From: Bacteroides_E sp964528875
Lineage (GTDB): Bacteria; Bacteroidota; Bacteroidia; Bacteroidales; Bacteroidaceae
Assembly (NCBI GenBank): GCA_964528875.1
Contig: CAZGUI010000030.1
Span: 1 to 30,349 of the forward strand
Direction: 5' to 3'
Length of the DNA: 30,349 bases
The number at the start of each line of letters is the position of its first letter. Position 1 is the first letter of the stretch. Under the pieces are notes generated by a model. That model saw only the letters and a list, made by a program, of their open reading frames with translations. It did no database searches and was not told the DNA's origin. This document shows, piece by piece, positions 7,991 through 14,721 of the stretch. Made by a program: the position numbers and the translations under genes.

Positions 7991-8755
7991 ATGAAAAATG
8001 TATATTTTCTTTCTGATGCACACTTAGGCTCATTGGCAATTAAGCACCCAAGAATGCATGAACGCCGTTTAGTTAACTTCTTAGACAGTATCAAACATAA
8101 AGCTTCTGCAATCTATTTAATGGGAGATATGTTTGACTTTTGGTATGAATTCAGAACAGTGGTTCCCAAAGGATATACTCGCTTTTTAGGTAAACTTTCG
8201 GAACTGACTGACATGGGTGTAGAAGTGCATTATTTCATAGGAAATCATGACCTTTGGTTAGGAGATTATTTTCAAAAAGAGTGTGGACTAATTGTTCACA
8301 CACAACCTCTGACTACAGAAATTTATGGGAAAGAGTTTTATCTGGCTCATGGTGACGGACTAGGAGATCCTGATCCCATATTTAAGTTTTTACGTAAGAT
8401 GTTTCACTCCAAATTTCTTCAAGTTCTTTTTTCATCCATTCACCCTAGATGGACTATACCTTTTGGAATGAATTGGGCTAAGAAGAGTAGGCTAAAAAGA
8501 GATGGGGGGAAAGAGCCAGATTATATGGGAGAGGATAAAGAGTTCTTGGTGTTGTACAGCAAGAAATATTTAGAAGAACACCCCAACATTAATTATTTCA
8601 TTTATGGCCATCGTCACATTCTTCTTGACTTACAGCTTACACGTACCACACGAATGACTATTTTAGGAGATTGGATTACTTACTTTAGTTATGCGGTGTT
8701 CGATGGAAGTAACTTTTTTGTAGAAGAGTATATAGAAGGAGAAACACAGGTATAA
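7991..8755 (+). CDS. lpxH: UDP-2,3-diacylglucosamine diphosphatase, LpxH family
   Basis: Calcineurin-like metallophosphoesterase predicted to cleave UDP-2,3-diacylglucosamine to lipid X in lipid A synthesis, at the inner face of the cytoplasmic membrane. All metal-binding motifs of the fold are present: SDAHLG (D9, H11), GDMFDFW (D46), GNHD (85-87), HGDG (H120, D122) and GHRH (H207, H209). The 254-residue length is close to E. coli LpxH (about 240). An insertion around 130-185 with basic and aromatic residues may bind the membrane or acyl chains. Specificity is inferred from family resemblance; other phosphoesterases share the motifs. It is downstream of the DUF59 gene and ends at a bidirectional terminator. 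Confidence 0.85.
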   Translation: MKNVYFLSDAHLGSLAIKHPRMHERRLVNFLDSIKHKASAIYLMGDMFDFWYEFRTVVPKGYTRFLGKLSELTDMGVEVHYFIGNHDLWLGDYFQKECGLIVHTQPLTTEIYGKEFYLAHGDGLGDPDPIFKFLRKMFHSKFLQVLFSSIHPRWTIPFGMNWAKKSRLKRDGGKEPDYMGEDKEFLVLYSKKYLEEHPNINYFIYGHRHILLDLQLTRTTRMTILGDWITYFSYAVFDGSNFFVEEYIEGETQV

Positions 8756-8789
8756 AAAAAGCGAGAGAATTTTATCAAACCTCTCGCTT
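8754..8789. terminator. Bidirectional terminator between lpxH and the small minus-strand gene
   Basis: AAGCGAGAG (8759-8767) and CTCTCGCTT (8781-8789) form a 9-bp stem. The minus-strand copy ends in a run of seven U and should be the stronger terminator, serving the convergent small gene. The plus-strand tail is weak. Confidence 0.75.
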
Positions 8790-8817
8790 CAAGTTATAAT
8801 TATCATAGCGTCATTAT

Positions 8818-9015
8818 TTATTTCTTCTCTCGAATTATACCGGAAAAATCCAATAAGCTTAAAATATCTCTTACAAAATGTAGTACATCAACATAAGTTG
8901 CCGACTCTGAATCGAACCTCTTTGTTACTTTCTCACTCTGTTTTAACTCCTGAATACTAATGGCATATCCTTTACTACCATCATCTTGATATCCAAACTT
9001 ACATACTTCTGACAT
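8818..9015 (-). CDS. Small conserved-looking protein of unknown function
   Basis: A 65-codon ORF starting MSEVCKFGYQDDGSKGYAIS. I do not recognise the family. The frame extends ten residues further to an ATG at 9045, but the internal ATG at 9015 follows an A-rich stretch (AAAAAAAGAATT), the usual initiation context here, and the extra residues look like translated UTR. The protein is acidic to neutral, without a signal peptide or membrane segment, and has a hydrophobic C-terminal helix (LHFVRDILSLLDFSGII). It lies convergent with lpxH and shares the terminator at 8754-8789. Having its own terminator supports real expression. Confidence 0.55.
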   Translation of the reverse strand: MSEVCKFGYQDDGSKGYAISIQELKQSEKVTKRFDSESATYVDVLHFVRDILSLLDFSGIIREKK

Positions 9016-9281
9016 AATTCTTTTTTTATTAATTAAAATACACATTTCATCTTTCTTCCTCTATGATGATCAGATGAACTTCATGGCTCTTTCTTTTTAT
9101 TTCAAGGTCAAATTCCTCTTTATTATAATAATCAACAAAATACTAAATAAATTGTTTAATCAAAGCATTTAAATAAAAAAATGTTTAATTTTATTAAAAA
9201 CTTAATATATCATAACAACATTGTCTCTCAATTGTGACTAGTTTGTAACATTAACTTCTTGTTTTTCTTTGATTTATGCTT

Positions 9282-9289
9282 TATGTTTG
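9282..9289 (+). promoter_or_regulatory. Probable -7 element for the porin gene
   Basis: TATGTTTG matches TAnnTTTG, 47 nt before the start codon. A TTCTTG with partial -33 character ends 20 nt upstream. The rest of 9046-9336 is AT-rich and shows nothing else I can support. Confidence 0.55.
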
Positions 9290-9336
9290 CACGTTGAAAA
9301 TAAAAAATGTAAAACAACAAAACAACATATGCATCT

Positions 9337-10518
9337 ATGAATAAATTTAGAAAAACTTTTTTCCTTGGATTCCTTACTTTACTTTTTCCTTTGTATTCCT
9401 ACTCACAATATAGTTTAGAAAAAGAGATTAAAGGATCGACTCTAACAGTAACTCCAAATGGAAGACTAGCAATAGATGGTGCATTTTTCAAAGAAGACCA
9501 AACACAATTAAGTAATGGGATAACTTTTACCGAAGCTCGTATTGGATTGAGTGCTTCTTACAAAAAATGGAGTGCAAAAATCGATTTTGGATTCGCTGAA
9601 AACAAAGTATCTCCTAAAGATATTTTTCTCCAATACGCCATCAATGAAAGATCAGAAATTATTGTTGGACACAAAGCTGAACCCTTTGGATTAGATGCGA
9701 TGGAAGGAGCACAAAACTTACGATTCTTTACCGGAAGCAGCTCTACTAACGCCTTTGCACCAGGAAGAAAAGTTGGAATAGCATACGTTTACCATAGCCC
9801 TTATTTCTGGGGTAGCGCAGGTTTCTTTGGCGATGGGAATGGTATGAAAAATCGAACAGAAGGAGATGATGGCTACGCAGTAACCTCTAGAGCTATTTTT
9901 AATCCACTACAAAAAGAAGGAGCTATTTTTCACATAGGTTTGGCTGGGTCTTACAGAAAAGCCGATGCCAATGGTATGAATGAAGAGGAGAATAAAGAGA
10001 AGAGTAGAGATATAAATTACGGTAGCCCTCTTTTAAGTCATATTAAGAAAAAGGACTTTATACACGCCACCATAAGCGATGCTGATTACCAAGCCAAATA
10101 TGCTGTTGAACTTATTGGTGCCTTAGGTCCTGTGGCTTTTCAAGGAGAATATTTTCACACTAACGTAAAAAGAAAAAATGAACTCCCTAGCTATCAAGCT
10201 AACGGTATTTATGGACAAATAAGTTATTTACTAATGGGTGGAAAGCAGACTTATGCTTCGAGTGATGCTCGTTTGGGAGAATTAAAGCCTAAAGATTTAG
10301 AGTTAGTTGTTCGTTACGATTACACTGATTTAGATTGTGAAGCAGCCGAGATATTCGGAGGAAAAATGAGCGACTGGTCGATAGCTCTGAATTATCAATT
10401 GAATAAATATATTGCTTTCAAACTTAATTATTCATATATTAAACTTGGAAATTATTCAACATTAGCCGGTGGAGAAAAGATCAATGTATTCCAAGGAAGA
10501 GTTCTACTTCTTTTCTAA
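9337..10518 (+). CDS. Outer-membrane porin, OprO/OprP (phosphate-selective) family-like
   Basis: Predicted outer-membrane beta-barrel channel. The N-terminus is a signal peptide (MNKFRK, a hydrophobic stretch, then PLYSYSQ with probable cleavage near residue 23). The mature part is rich in alternating aromatic/polar strands and ends in a terminal Phe (GRVLLLF), the usual signal for barrel assembly. Segments such as FTEARIGLSASYKKWSAKIDFGF and EIIVGHKAEPFGLDAMEG are like those of the Bacteroidetes porins annotated as phosphate-selective porin O and P. The 393-residue length fits. A Na/Pi cotransporter lies 2 kb downstream, which would suit a phosphate role, but the selectivity itself is only inferred. 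It has its own promoter and terminator. Confidence 0.8.
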   Translation: MNKFRKTFFLGFLTLLFPLYSYSQYSLEKEIKGSTLTVTPNGRLAIDGAFFKEDQTQLSNGITFTEARIGLSASYKKWSAKIDFGFAENKVSPKDIFLQYAINERSEIIVGHKAEPFGLDAMEGAQNLRFFTGSSSTNAFAPGRKVGIAYVYHSPYFWGSAGFFGDGNGMKNRTEGDDGYAVTSRAIFNPLQKEGAIFHIGLAGSYRKADANGMNEEENKEKSRDINYGSPLLSHIKKKDFIHATISDADYQAKYAVELIGALGPVAFQGEYFHTNVKRKNELPSYQANGIYGQISYLLMGGKQTYASSDARLGELKPKDLELVVRYDYTDLDCEAAEIFGGKMSDWSIALNYQLNKYIAFKLNYSYIKLGNYSTLAGGEKINVFQGRVLLLF

Positions 10519-10541
10519 AAAACAAACCTAATTACATTATA

Positions 10542-10595
10542 AAGGCCTAAAAACAAAAAGACAATTCTTAAATGTTTTTAGGCCTTCTTTTTCTT
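10542..10595 (+). terminator. Terminator after the porin gene
   Basis: AAGGCCTAAAAAC (10542-10554) and GTTTTTAGGCCTT (10574-10586) form a 13-bp stem with a 19-nt loop, followed by a T-rich tail. It begins 24 nt after the stop codon. Confidence 0.85.
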
Positions 10596-10673
10596 TTCAG
10601 CCTACGAAGCCACCCCATATAATAAGGTGGAATTTGACGTTAGTTAGTTAAAAATTGAACTTCGTTTTGTTAG

Positions 10674-10751
10674 GTCTTAGACCCAATACCCGTCGGTCCT
10701 AGACCGAGCACCCCTCAGTCCTAGACCGACAAGGGTTCAGTCCTAGACCGA
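10674..10751. repeat. 22-bp-period tandem repeat array, four units
   Basis: GTCTTAGACC or GTCCTAGACC starts at 10674, 10696, 10718 and 10740, exactly 22 bp apart. The 10-bp cores are nearly identical and the 12-bp spacers differ. With the base before it, the usual core GGTCCTAGACC is an inverted repeat, GGTC and GACC around CTA. The array sits in the roughly 225-bp gap between the porin terminator and the end of the convergent nucleoside kinase. It has no coding potential. A related pair with the same 22-bp step lies at 25373-25404. Confidence 0.85.
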
Positions 10752-10819
10752 GTGAATTTTAAAATTAGCCCTCTCAAAAGCCTCTATTCGATGCGTGCTC
10801 CAAATCCTTTTTTCTTCCT

Positions 10820-12493
10820 TTAATAAGTAAAACTACTACCTCCTAAGAACTCTCTTAAAAGAGATGTTGGGGGGATCTCTTTATCTTGAATGGGAATAAA
10901 TAACTGAATGAATCGCAACAACCGATAAGCTTCAGAATACTCCGGAGAGTTTTGCGGAACAGTCATCAAAATAGGCTCAATATGTAAGCGTAAAGCAGCC
11001 AACTCAAAAAGTAGAGCTGAATTAAACATGGCATCTGCGTGTTCTTGATAAGGAAATATCCATTTATCCTCCCCTGCCCTTATGCTGTTCCATCGGGATA
11101 TAGTATCACGTGGAGAATAACCTCGATAATAAAAATCACGAATAATTCTACGAACTAAACGATTGTCTGTGGTAGGTATCCAGTTATGATCATCAATAGA
11201 TATAGTTGTAAGAGCCGAGACATAAACTTTATACTTATACTCATCTGGAATATAAGCGGTTAACTCTGGATTCAAGGCATGAATACCTTCTAAAATAACC
11301 ACCATATCTTCCTCTAATTTCAGAAAATTGCCGACATACTCTTTTTTTCCTGTATTAAAATTAAAACGAGGCATCTCTATTTCCTGACCACTTAATAATG
11401 CCTTTATGTGAGAGTTAAACAACTCTAAATCTAATGCATAGAGTGATTCATAATCGTATTCTCCTTCTTCATTTCTCGGAGTATCTTCTCTCTCAACAAA
11501 ATAGTTGTCTAAAGAAATAGGTCTAGGCTTAATAGCATTAGTCATCAACTGAATGGCTAAACGTTTACTAAATGTAGTTTTCCCGGAAGAAGAGGGACCG
11601 GAGATTAAGATTAATCGAATCTTAGATCCATTTTGTTCTCTATTATAGATATCATCAGCAATTTGGCTAATCTTTTTTTCCTGAAGAGCTTCAGCCACAT
11701 TAATTAATGATGTTGCATTCCCCTCCTCACTAGTAAAATTGATATCACCCACATTACGAACCCCCATAATTCTACTCCACTCCACGTGTTCCTTAAACAC
11801 ATCGAACATTTTATTTTGATTGACATAATTATCGAGCACACGAGGATTTGCTTTATTAGGAATGCGGAGTAACACTCCATCATGGTAGGGCATCAAGTCA
11901 AAAATACTTAAATAGCCTGTTCTGGGCACCAAACAGCCATAATAATAATCAACTAAATCTCCTAACTTATAATAATAGGTATAAAGCGACCCTGTGGATT
12001 GGAGAAGTTTTACCTTATCCATTAATCCTTGCTCCTTAAAGATTTTTATTGCATCTTCAGATCGGCATTCAATACGATGGAAACAGGTATCTTGCCCTAT
12101 TATCTCCCCCATTCTATCTTTGATAGACGCAACATCTTCATCAGTCAATGGACGACCAATATTGATGTTACAGAAGTATCCTTTAGAAACAGGATGCTCC
12201 ACACAAAGCTTTCCTTCAGGAAACACTTCTTTTACAGCTTTATATAAAACAAAACATAATGAGCGTACATAAGCACGCATTGCTGAGGGATGTGTCAAAT
12301 CTAAAAACTCTACATCTTTATAATTATACACTTTATATTTTAACCCTTCAGTAACATTGTTTACTTTTGCACACACAACTAAGTGAGGCAAGTTTAGGTT
12401 AAAACCCTCATATATTTCTAAAAGTGAACTCCCAATAGGGAAACTCTTAGAAATATTATTATTTTTACAAAAAATTTGAATCAACTCTTTCAT
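10820..12493 (-). CDS. Nucleoside (uridine-type) kinase with TGS and ThrRS-like N-terminal domains
   Basis: Cytoplasmic protein of 557 residues in three parts. Residues 1-65 resemble a TGS domain. Residues ~70-250 resemble the threonyl-tRNA synthetase second additional (editing) domain, including HDGVLLRIP at 204-212. Residues ~290-557 are a phosphoribulokinase/uridine kinase domain with P-loop GPSSSGKTT (299-307) and a downstream SLDNYFVEREDTPRNEEG segment typical of uridine kinases. Presumably it phosphorylates uridine or a related nucleoside with ATP or GTP. What the synthetase-like half does is not known to me. Proteins with this domain order are common in Bacteroidetes and Firmicutes. 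It is monocistronic and divergent from the Na/Pi cotransporter. Confidence 0.85.
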   Translation of the reverse strand: MKELIQIFCKNNNISKSFPIGSSLLEIYEGFNLNLPHLVVCAKVNNVTEGLKYKVYNYKDVEFLDLTHPSAMRAYVRSLCFVLYKAVKEVFPEGKLCVEHPVSKGYFCNINIGRPLTDEDVASIKDRMGEIIGQDTCFHRIECRSEDAIKIFKEQGLMDKVKLLQSTGSLYTYYYKLGDLVDYYYGCLVPRTGYLSIFDLMPYHDGVLLRIPNKANPRVLDNYVNQNKMFDVFKEHVEWSRIMGVRNVGDINFTSEEGNATSLINVAEALQEKKISQIADDIYNREQNGSKIRLILISGPSSSGKTTFSKRLAIQLMTNAIKPRPISLDNYFVEREDTPRNEEGEYDYESLYALDLELFNSHIKALLSGQEIEMPRFNFNTGKKEYVGNFLKLEEDMVVILEGIHALNPELTAYIPDEYKYKVYVSALTTISIDDHNWIPTTDNRLVRRIIRDFYYRGYSPRDTISRWNSIRAGEDKWIFPYQEHADAMFNSALLFELAALRLHIEPILMTVPQNSPEYSEAYRLLRFIQLFIPIQDKEIPPTSLLREFLGGSSFTY

Positions 12494-12569
12494 TTATCCT
12501 TCAGTATTAATGATTACAATAAATATAAGAATTAATACAAGAAGAAGGACATAAACCTTACAAAATAAG

Positions 12570-14264
12570 ATGGAATATTCTTTTTATGATTTCTTACAGC
12601 TCATAGGTTCACTTGCTTTATTCCTATATGGAATGAAAATTATGAGTGAAGCACTACAAAAAGTCGCGGGTAATAAACTGAGGAACATATTAACTGCGAT
12701 GACGACTAACCGAGTCACAGGTGTTTTAACAGGTATGATGATAACGGCTCTTGTACAATCATCCTCTGCCACAACGGTTATGGTAGTGAGTTTTGTGAAT
12801 GCAGGTCTTTTGACTCTAGCCGAATCCATTAGTGTCATTATGGGAGCCAATATTGGTACTACTGTAACTGCTTGGATCATATCAATTTTCGGATTTAAAG
12901 TGGACATGGCCTCGTTATCATTACCATTGCTTGCTTTTGCCATTCCTTTAATGTTTTCCACTAAAAGTAAACGCAAGTCTATAGGAGAATTCATCTTTGG
13001 ATTTGCTTTTTTATTTATGGGACTTGCACTTCTCAAATCCAATGCTCCCGATTTGGAGCAAAACCCGGAAATGCTAGCCTTTGTGCAGAAATACACCGAT
13101 ATGGGCTACGGCTCCATCTTACTATTCCTACTCATCGGTACTGTATTGACCATGATTGTTCAGGCCTCAGCGGCCACTATGGCTATTACCTTAATTATGG
13201 TTGCCAACGGGTGGATTAGTTTGGAATTAGGTGCTGCATTGGTATTAGGAGAAAATATTGGTACTACAATTACAGCCAATCTGGCTGCTTTAACAGCCAA
13301 CACACAAGCCAAACGAGCGGCCTTTGCCCACTTCCTGTTTAATGTAATTGGGGTTATTTGGGTCTTAATTATTTTCCATCCTTTTATGAATGTAGTTGGG
13401 TGGATTGTTGACACATTCTTCCATACAGACTCTCAGGCAGTAGATACATCCTATAAGCTTTCAGCATTTCACTCATTGTTCAACATTTGTAACGTACTTT
13501 TCTTAATAGGGTTTATCAATCCAATCAAGAAACTAGTCTGCTCAATCATTAAAATGAAAGAAGAAGATGAAGAACCAAGATTACGTTTCATTACAGGAGG
13601 ATTATTATCTACCGCTGAACTTTCTATTTTACAAGCTAAAAAAGAGATTAATCTCTTTGCCAAACGCATTCACAGAATGTATGGCATGGTAGGAGAGCTA
13701 CTCCATATCACTAAGGATGATGAATTTAACAAAATGTTTAGTCGTATAGAGAAGTATGAAAACATTAGTGATAACATGGAAATTGAGATTGCGGATTATC
13801 TGAATCGGGTTTCTGAAGGAAGGTTAAGCTCCGAAAGTAAATTAAAGATTCGCACCATGCTTCGGGAAGTAACTGAAATTGAAAGTATTGGAGATAGCTG
13901 TTATAACTTAGCCCGAATCATTAACAGGAAACGTGAAACCGGATTGGATTTTGTTGATAAGCAATATGAACACATCCATTTCATGATGAGCCTCACTCAA
14001 GATGCTATCAACCAAATGTTAGAACTCTTAGATAAAGTAGAAATCAAGAGTACAGATATTAATAAATCGTTCAATATTGAACATGAAATTAACAACTATA
14101 GGAATCAGTTGAAAAATCAGAACATTCTTGATGTAAACAATAAAGAATATGACTACCAAATGGGGGTATATTATATGGATATCATCATTGAATGTGAAAA
14201 GTTAGCAGACTATGTGGTTAACGTAGTTGAATCGTATACCGGAGTTATCGATGCTCAAAGTTAA
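12570..14264 (+). CDS. Na/Pi cotransporter family protein with C-terminal PhoU-like domain
   Basis: Inner-membrane sodium-phosphate symporter of the NptA/PNaS family. The N-terminal ~330 residues hold about eight membrane helices with the two inverted signature repeats, ALVQSSSATTVMVVSF (Q63 and following serines) and MIVQASAATMAITLI (around residue 197), each followed by a GxNIGTT motif. The C-terminal ~220 residues are charged helical bundles of the PhoU type, which in this family are thought to control transport. Its 564 residues are normal for the bacterial PhoU-fused form. It starts 76 nt from the divergent kinase gene and ends at a bidirectional terminator. The phosphate substrate is inferred from family. 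Confidence 0.92.
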   Translation: MEYSFYDFLQLIGSLALFLYGMKIMSEALQKVAGNKLRNILTAMTTNRVTGVLTGMMITALVQSSSATTVMVVSFVNAGLLTLAESISVIMGANIGTTVTAWIISIFGFKVDMASLSLPLLAFAIPLMFSTKSKRKSIGEFIFGFAFLFMGLALLKSNAPDLEQNPEMLAFVQKYTDMGYGSILLFLLIGTVLTMIVQASAATMAITLIMVANGWISLELGAALVLGENIGTTITANLAALTANTQAKRAAFAHFLFNVIGVIWVLIIFHPFMNVVGWIVDTFFHTDSQAVDTSYKLSAFHSLFNICNVLFLIGFINPIKKLVCSIIKMKEEDEEPRLRFITGGLLSTAELSILQAKKEINLFAKRIHRMYGMVGELLHITKDDEFNKMFSRIEKYENISDNMEIEIADYLNRVSEGRLSSESKLKIRTMLREVTEIESIGDSCYNLARIINRKRETGLDFVDKQYEHIHFMMSLTQDAINQMLELLDKVEIKSTDINKSFNIEHEINNYRNQLKNQNILDVNNKEYDYQMGVYYMDIIIECEKLADYVVNVVESYTGVIDAQS

Positions 14265-14285
14265 TCAGGAGATTAAGCAATAAAA

Positions 14286-14316
14286 TAAAAAAGGGTGCAA
14301 AATGCACCCTTTTTTA
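14286..14316. terminator. Bidirectional terminator between the Na/Pi cotransporter and rubredoxin genes
   Basis: AAAAAAGGGTGCA and TGCACCCTTTTTT form a 13-bp stem around a tiny AA loop. It has T-runs on both strands and lies between two convergent genes. Confidence 0.9.
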
Positions 14317-14333
14317 TTTTATTATGTTTCTTC

Positions 14334-14498
14334 TTATTCTTCGTGTGGCTCAAAGTCTTCTTTACCTACTCCACATAAAGGACATACCCAATCTTCTGGA
14401 ATATCTTCAAAAGCAGTTCCTGGTTCAATACCACTATCCGGATCTCCTTCAGCTGGATCGTAAACATATCCACAAACAACACAAATGTACTTTTTCAT
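14334..14498 (-). CDS. Rubredoxin
   Basis: A 54-codon gene beginning MKKYICVVCGYVYDPAEGD and including EDWVCPLCGVGKEDFEP. The two CxxC knuckles (C6/C9 and C39/C42) bind one iron, and the aromatic core residues of rubredoxins (Y4, Y11, Y13, F30, W37, F49) are in place. It is a small cytoplasmic one-electron carrier, in anaerobes usually passing electrons to rubrerythrin or superoxide/peroxide reductases for oxygen defence. No such partner is nearby, so its client is unknown. It is monocistronic, with a -7 element at 14538-14545 and the terminator at 14286-14316. Length and motifs leave little doubt. Confidence 0.97.
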   Translation of the reverse strand: MKKYICVVCGYVYDPAEGDPDSGIEPGTAFEDIPEDWVCPLCGVGKEDFEPHEE

Positions 14499-14537
14499 AA
14501 TTACTTCGTTTTATTATTTAACACTTACGCAATATAA

Positions 14538-14545
14538 CAAAACTA
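14538..14545 (-). promoter_or_regulatory. Probable -7 element for rubredoxin
   Basis: On the minus strand TAGTTTTG matches TAnnTTTG, 39 nt ahead of the start codon. No -33 TTTG is evident. Confidence 0.5.
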
Positions 14546-14690
14546 TCTATTAAATTGTTTCTAATGCTAAAAAATTAAATTTTATTGCAGAATACTATAC
14601 ATTATAGCTCAATGGGGATTTTCTCGTTTTTATTAATTCTTTTAATATCTTAAATTGAAAGACCAAAGCTGCTATTATCAAAAGATTGTG

Positions 14691-14698
14691 TATTTTTG
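14691..14698 (+). promoter_or_regulatory. Probable -7 element for the Ca2+ ATPase operon
   Basis: TATTTTTG matches TAnnTTTG, 23 nt before the start codon. No clear -33 element is present. Confidence 0.5.
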
Positions 14699-14721
14699 CA
14701 TGAAATATTCAAATACTGGTT

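Noticed and set aside
10658..10671. AACTTCGTTTTGTT, also found inverted at 29870-29883
   Set aside because: A 14-bp match between two places in a 30-kb AT-rich window, counting both strands, is expected several times by chance; the flanks do not match.
12584..13096. Minus-strand 170-codon frame inside the Na/Pi cotransporter gene
   Set aside because: It is an antisense shadow of a membrane-protein gene with all expected motifs on the plus strand.
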